Assembly (NCBI RefSeq): GCF_900163815.1
Contig: NZ_FUKO01000022.1
Location: 62,001-126,000 of the forward strand
Length of the DNA: 64,000 nucleotides
Source: Microbacterium esteraromaticum
GTDB taxonomy: Bacteria; Actinomycetota; Actinomycetes; Actinomycetales; Microbacteriaceae
Direction: 5' to 3'
Below are positions 60,660 to 64,000 of the stretch, one piece after another. How positions within the stretch are numbered: the first letter of the stretch is position 1; every line of letters begins with the position of its first letter. The notes beneath the pieces are model-generated. The model was given only the letters and a program-made list of their open reading frames with translations. It was not told the origin of the DNA and did not search any database. A program made the position numbers and the translations under genes.

Positions 60660-63299
60660 TCAGTCCCCGGGCTTCAGCACCAGGGTGTCGACAGTCGCCT
60701 CCGCGACGGCCTTCTTCGTGAACGCCCACGGCTTCTGCACGCCGTGCGACCAGTCGTCGGTCTGGTCGGTGTAGTGGGCGTTGAAGGCGTGTCCGCTGGT
60801 GCCGGTGAGGTGGTTCCACGTCGATGCATCGAAATCCGCGAGGTCGACGACCATCCGCATCGAAGGCACCGTGGTGGTCTCGTACGACTCGCCCATCCGC
60901 CATCCTGTCGCGTTCACCACGGACGAGCCGCCGCCCACCCGGTACGGTCCCCGGTTGAACAGCATCTCGACCGGCGCGATGCCTGACGAGCCCAGAGTCG
61001 AGCTCACCAGCGAAAGCGCGTGCAGCGAGCCCCAGTTCCATTGCCTGACATCGGTGCCCTGCAGCTCGGCGAGCTCGTCGTAGGCCTGCGTCGCCGACAG
61101 CGCCAGTGTGGCGTACATGCCGGCGGTGTCGATCTTCTCGTTCGACCAGAGCGGGTCAGACGGGTCTTCGAACATGGCGCCGACGACCGAGAACAGGCGA
61201 CCCTGATCGCCGATCGGCAACGGCACATCGCGTTCTACGAACACGTTGTGCACGAGCTTCGACCACAGCACGTTCGCGTACGCCGCGGCGGCCGAATCGG
61301 CTCCGTTCTGTGCATCCCACGTACGCAGCAGCTCGACAGCGGCCTTCGGACCCTCGCCTTTGACGGCGACCTTGTCCATCGCCGCGGCGAGCTGCTTGCC
61401 GATCCACATCTCGTTGTCCATCTGGATGGCGCGCATGTCGGCCGCGGTCAGCGGTGCTGCTGCGACCTTGCGCTCGATGAGGTGCGTGATGCGCGCGGCC
61501 CGATACCCGTAGTCCCAGTCCCGCGAGAGGAAGTAGTCGTAGCTGTCATCGACGATCGCGTTGTTGGCGGTGACGATGTAGCCCTCGCTCGGGTTGTACG
61601 AAACCGGCAGATCTTCGAAGGGGATGAAGCCGTTCCAGTCGTAGGTGCTGTCCCAACCGGGCTGCGGGACCCAGCCGTCGCCCGCTCCGCGGATCGGCAG
61701 GCGACCCGGTGCCTGGTAGCCGATGTTGCCCTCGATGTCGGCGTAGATGAGGTTCTGTGCGGGCACATCGAAGAGTGAGGCCGCGTACCGGAAGTCATCG
61801 AAGTTCTGCGCGGTCGACAGCGCGAAGATCGCGGTGGCGGTGGTGCCGGCATCCAGCGCAGTCCAGCGGATGCTGACCGCCGTGTCACCCGCAGGAATCT
61901 CGGGTGCACCATCAAGCGGCAGGAGTGTGTCGCCGGCAGAGGTCACCGGATGCTCTCCGACCGCGGTGAAGTCATCGGTCAGCCCCGACACGATCGGGCC
62001 ATGCACCGTGCGACGGATGGTCAGCGGCACGTCCTTGCCGCCCGCGACCTTGATGGTGTCGTGCTCGACCTCCATCGGCACCAGTGCGCCATCGCGCCAG
62101 TACTCGTCGCCCTCGACCTTCTCGATATAGAGGTCTGTGACGTCGGTGGTGAGGTTGGTGAAACCCCAGGCGATCTTGTCGTTGTGTCCGATCACGATGC
62201 CCGGCAGCCCCGAGAACGAGAATCCACCCACATCGAACGGGCAGGCTTCGGTGACCTTCTTGCACTTCAGCTGCACCTGGTACCAGACCGAGGGCAGCGC
62301 GGCACCGAGATGCGGGTCGTTCGACAGCAGCGGCATGCCGCTCTCGGTGAGGTCTCCGGAGACCACCCAGGAGTTCGACCCGATACCCTCACCGGCGCTG
62401 TCGAGCAGCATCCCCGCCGCTTCGATGACGCTCGCGGCCTCCGTCCATTCGATGGTCGTGAGCGCGTCGGTCACCTCGGGCTGGACGCCCGTGAACGATG
62501 CGGGTGCAGCTGTCGTCGGGGGCGGCTCGACGGTCGAGATCTTCGGCACGATGACGGGGTTCCGATCGAACGGATAGCCGGGATAAACCTTCTCGATGAG
62601 CGCCTGCGCACTCTCAGCCGTCTCGCCGCTCTCGGTGAGTTGCGCGGCGAGCAGGGCGCGGTCTGTCTCGTCTTCGATGTTCGTGCGCAGATCCCACGCC
62701 ATCGCCTTCAGCCACGCGACCGAGTCGGCTGGCTCCCAGGGCTCGGGCGAGTAGTCGGGGTTCTGCACGCCGAGAACGGCGTACTCCAACGACATCTCGG
62801 CCCCGGAGTGCGAGGACAGATAGGCGTTCACGCCATCCGCGTACGCGTCGTAGTAGCCGCGCGTGGTGTCGTCGAGTGCGTCGACCTCCTGCTCGGCGAC
62901 GGCTCGCCAGCCGAGGGTGCGCAGGAACTTATCGGTGGCCACCTGCGACTCGCCGAACATCTCGGCCACGCGGCCCGAGGTGACGTGCCGGCGGAAATCC
63001 ATCTCGAAGAAGCGGTCCTGCGCGTGGGTGAAGCCCTGCGCGAAGAACAGGTCGTGGGTGGATTCGGCCGTGATGGTCGGGATGCTGCGATCGTCACGCT
63101 GCACGACGACCGGCTGCTCGAGTCCCTTCAGCTGCAACTCGCCGGAAGTCTGCGGGAAGGAGCGCTGGATGGTCCAGGTGAGAAAGAACGCCGCCGCGAC
63201 AGCGACAACGATGAGAGCGGCAACGACGATGAAGGCTATTCGTCCGATCCGCACGCCGAGCGATCGTGGGGGTACGTCGGACGTGGCTTCAATCGTCAT
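60660..63299 (-). CDS. penicillin acylase-family (Ntn) amidase
   Basis: The protein has 879 residues and one N-terminal membrane anchor (IGRIAFIVVAALIVVAVAAAFFLTW). It is processed autocatalytically at the nucleophile Ser, about residue 308, in GSNSWVVSG, giving alpha and beta chains. PVVVQRDDRSIPTITAESTHDLFFAQGFTHAQDRFFEMDFRR is the usual alpha-chain start. Late Asn-x-G features (GHAFNAHYTDQTDDW) close the active site. Relatives hydrolyse beta-lactams or N-acyl-homoserine lactones; the substrate is open. The ATG at 63299 is chosen; a GTG at 63329 would add ten residues. Confidence 0.88.
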   Translation of the reverse strand: MTIEATSDVPPRSLGVRIGRIAFIVVAALIVVAVAAAFFLTWTIQRSFPQTSGELQLKGLEQPVVVQRDDRSIPTITAESTHDLFFAQGFTHAQDRFFEMDFRRHVTSGRVAEMFGESQVATDKFLRTLGWRAVAEQEVDALDDTTRGYYDAYADGVNAYLSSHSGAEMSLEYAVLGVQNPDYSPEPWEPADSVAWLKAMAWDLRTNIEDETDRALLAAQLTESGETAESAQALIEKVYPGYPFDRNPVIVPKISTVEPPPTTAAPASFTGVQPEVTDALTTIEWTEAASVIEAAGMLLDSAGEGIGSNSWVVSGDLTESGMPLLSNDPHLGAALPSVWYQVQLKCKKVTEACPFDVGGFSFSGLPGIVIGHNDKIAWGFTNLTTDVTDLYIEKVEGDEYWRDGALVPMEVEHDTIKVAGGKDVPLTIRRTVHGPIVSGLTDDFTAVGEHPVTSAGDTLLPLDGAPEIPAGDTAVSIRWTALDAGTTATAIFALSTAQNFDDFRYAASLFDVPAQNLIYADIEGNIGYQAPGRLPIRGAGDGWVPQPGWDSTYDWNGFIPFEDLPVSYNPSEGYIVTANNAIVDDSYDYFLSRDWDYGYRAARITHLIERKVAAAPLTAADMRAIQMDNEMWIGKQLAAAMDKVAVKGEGPKAAVELLRTWDAQNGADSAAAAYANVLWSKLVHNVFVERDVPLPIGDQGRLFSVVGAMFEDPSDPLWSNEKIDTAGMYATLALSATQAYDELAELQGTDVRQWNWGSLHALSLVSSTLGSSGIAPVEMLFNRGPYRVGGGSSVVNATGWRMGESYETTTVPSMRMVVDLADFDASTWNHLTGTSGHAFNAHYTDQTDDWSHGVQKPWAFTKKAVAEATVDTLVLKPGD

Positions 63300-63465
63300 C
63301 AGGGAACGCTCTCGGGTAGGTCGTGGCACTCCGTCTCACGGAGTCTGAATGCGCGTCTCGGGAATGCGCATGCCCTGGCATCCTACCCAGTCGGTCGCGT
63401 GCTGTCGGAAAGGGATGCTGGGCCACGAATATCTGTGCTCGGTCCAACAACATCCGGGTCGGGGC

Positions 63466-64000
63466 TCACATGAGCTTGGTGGAGTGCAGTGCCTGCAGCA
63501 TCTTCTGGTTGCTGTGGATGAACGGCAGTCGAAACACCAGCCCGAGCAGCAGTGTGGGCACCGCGAACAGCGACAGCCAGCCCAGTGACACCCAGTAGTC
63601 GTTCTGGTAGATGCCGGCGATCGCGGAGCGCATGGCGTCCACCGCATGCGTGGCGGGCAGGAACGGGCTGATGTTCTGGAACCATTGCGGCAGCACCTGC
63701 AGCGGGTAGGCGCCACCGGAGCCGGAGATCTGGATCACCAGGAGCAGCACGGCCAGTGCCTTGCCCGCGTTACCGAACGTCACCACGAACGTGTAGATGA
63801 TCAGCATGAACACGAGGGAGCTCACCCAGCCGGCTAGAAGCAGCAGGAACGGATGCTGCGGCTGCACCTGCGTGAACAGGATGCTGCCCGTGCACACCAG
63901 GGAGCTCTGCAGGAACCCGACGATCGCGAAGACGCCGAACCGACCCAGGTACGTCTCGGAGGGGGAGAGCGAGGGGAGGGGGGAGTCCTCGCCCTGCGGG
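63466..64000 (-). CDS. YhgE/Pip-type membrane protein, C-terminal part (cut by window edge)
   Basis: The frame is open to the end of the window, so the start is missing. The visible 177 residues hold four to five helices with GKALAVLLLVIQISGSGGAYPLQVLPQWFQNISPFLPATHAVDAMRSAI, the ABC-2/YhgE pattern found near the C-terminus of Pip-type proteins linked to phage infection and ESX-like secretion. Whether the N-terminal coiled-coil region is present cannot be seen. Confidence 0.75.
   Translation of the reverse strand, partial: PQGEDSPLPSLSPSETYLGRFGVFAIVGFLQSSLVCTGSILFTQVQPQHPFLLLLAGWVSSLVFMLIIYTFVVTFGNAGKALAVLLLVIQISGSGGAYPLQVLPQWFQNISPFLPATHAVDAMRSAIAGIYQNDYWVSLGWLSLFAVPTLLLGLVFRLPFIHSNQKMLQALHSTKLM

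Noticed and set aside
1..64000. CRISPR arrays, rRNA genes and complete tRNA genes
   Set aside because: No regularly spaced direct repeats, no rRNA signature and no full cloverleaf were found on either strand.

Overview
The window is high-GC actinobacterial DNA. Codon use, leaderless-type promoters, a NucS mismatch endonuclease and the style of the Tat, Mrp and DUF2510 genes fit a member of the Microbacteriaceae, most likely Microbacterium or a close relative. There is no rRNA and no complete tRNA gene. Taxonomy and all functions are inferred from the sequence alone.

The left half (about 1-33.56 kb) looks like the right-hand part of an integrated genomic island. It opens with mobility and accessory genes: a Fic protein, a methyltransferase, a MobF relaxase-helicase, an IS5-family element with perfect ends, and an IS110-family transposase that lacks a short segment including its catalytic Glu. 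A large cyclitol (inositol-type) catabolic cluster follows. It can be read as four regulatory blocks. (1) A GntR/HutC regulator diverges from iolC, a Cgl0159-like aldolase gene, mmsA/iolA and iolB, with a matched pair of operators between them. (2) A LacI-type block has one operon with an FAD oxidoreductase and a sugar ABC importer (two permeases and a Tat-type lipoprotein), and a second operon with three Gfo/Idh/MocA dehydrogenases and an IolE-like dehydratase. Both promoters carry the same GGACCGGTCC palindrome. (3) A second iolB precedes iolD. (4) Two IclR regulators diverge from a split transketolase and a PfkB-family kinase. A small tatA-tatC-tatB set sits inside the cluster, with tatC broken by a frameshift. 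Together the genes could import a cyclitol, oxidise and dehydrate it (Gfo/Idh, IolE), hydrolyse the ring (IolD), isomerise (IolB), phosphorylate (IolC), cleave (aldolase) and convert malonic semialdehyde to acetyl-CoA (MmsA). The cluster ends close to a 3' fragment of a tRNA-Leu gene (about 33,526-33,560), a typical scar of site-specific integration.

The right half (33.56-64 kb) reads as resident chromosome. It holds a tightly coupled operon of an acyl-CoA dehydrogenase-like protein, a PIG-L deacetylase/methyltransferase fusion and a glycosyltransferase; a CsbD-like stress protein; a quinone oxidoreductase-like protein; an ABC exporter bracketed by two copies of a long palindromic repeat; an MMPL exporter with a two-component system; a DUF2871 protein and a DHA2 MFS transporter; a regulatory intergenic region with a perfect 28-bp palindrome and a short transcript candidate ahead of a cold shock gene; a HAD phosphatase; nucS; a LacI/MFS divergon; the complete mrpACDEFG Na+/H+ antiporter operon; a DUF2510 membrane protein; an alpha/beta hydrolase; a penicillin acylase-family amidase; and the end of a YhgE/Pip-type membrane protein cut by the window edge.
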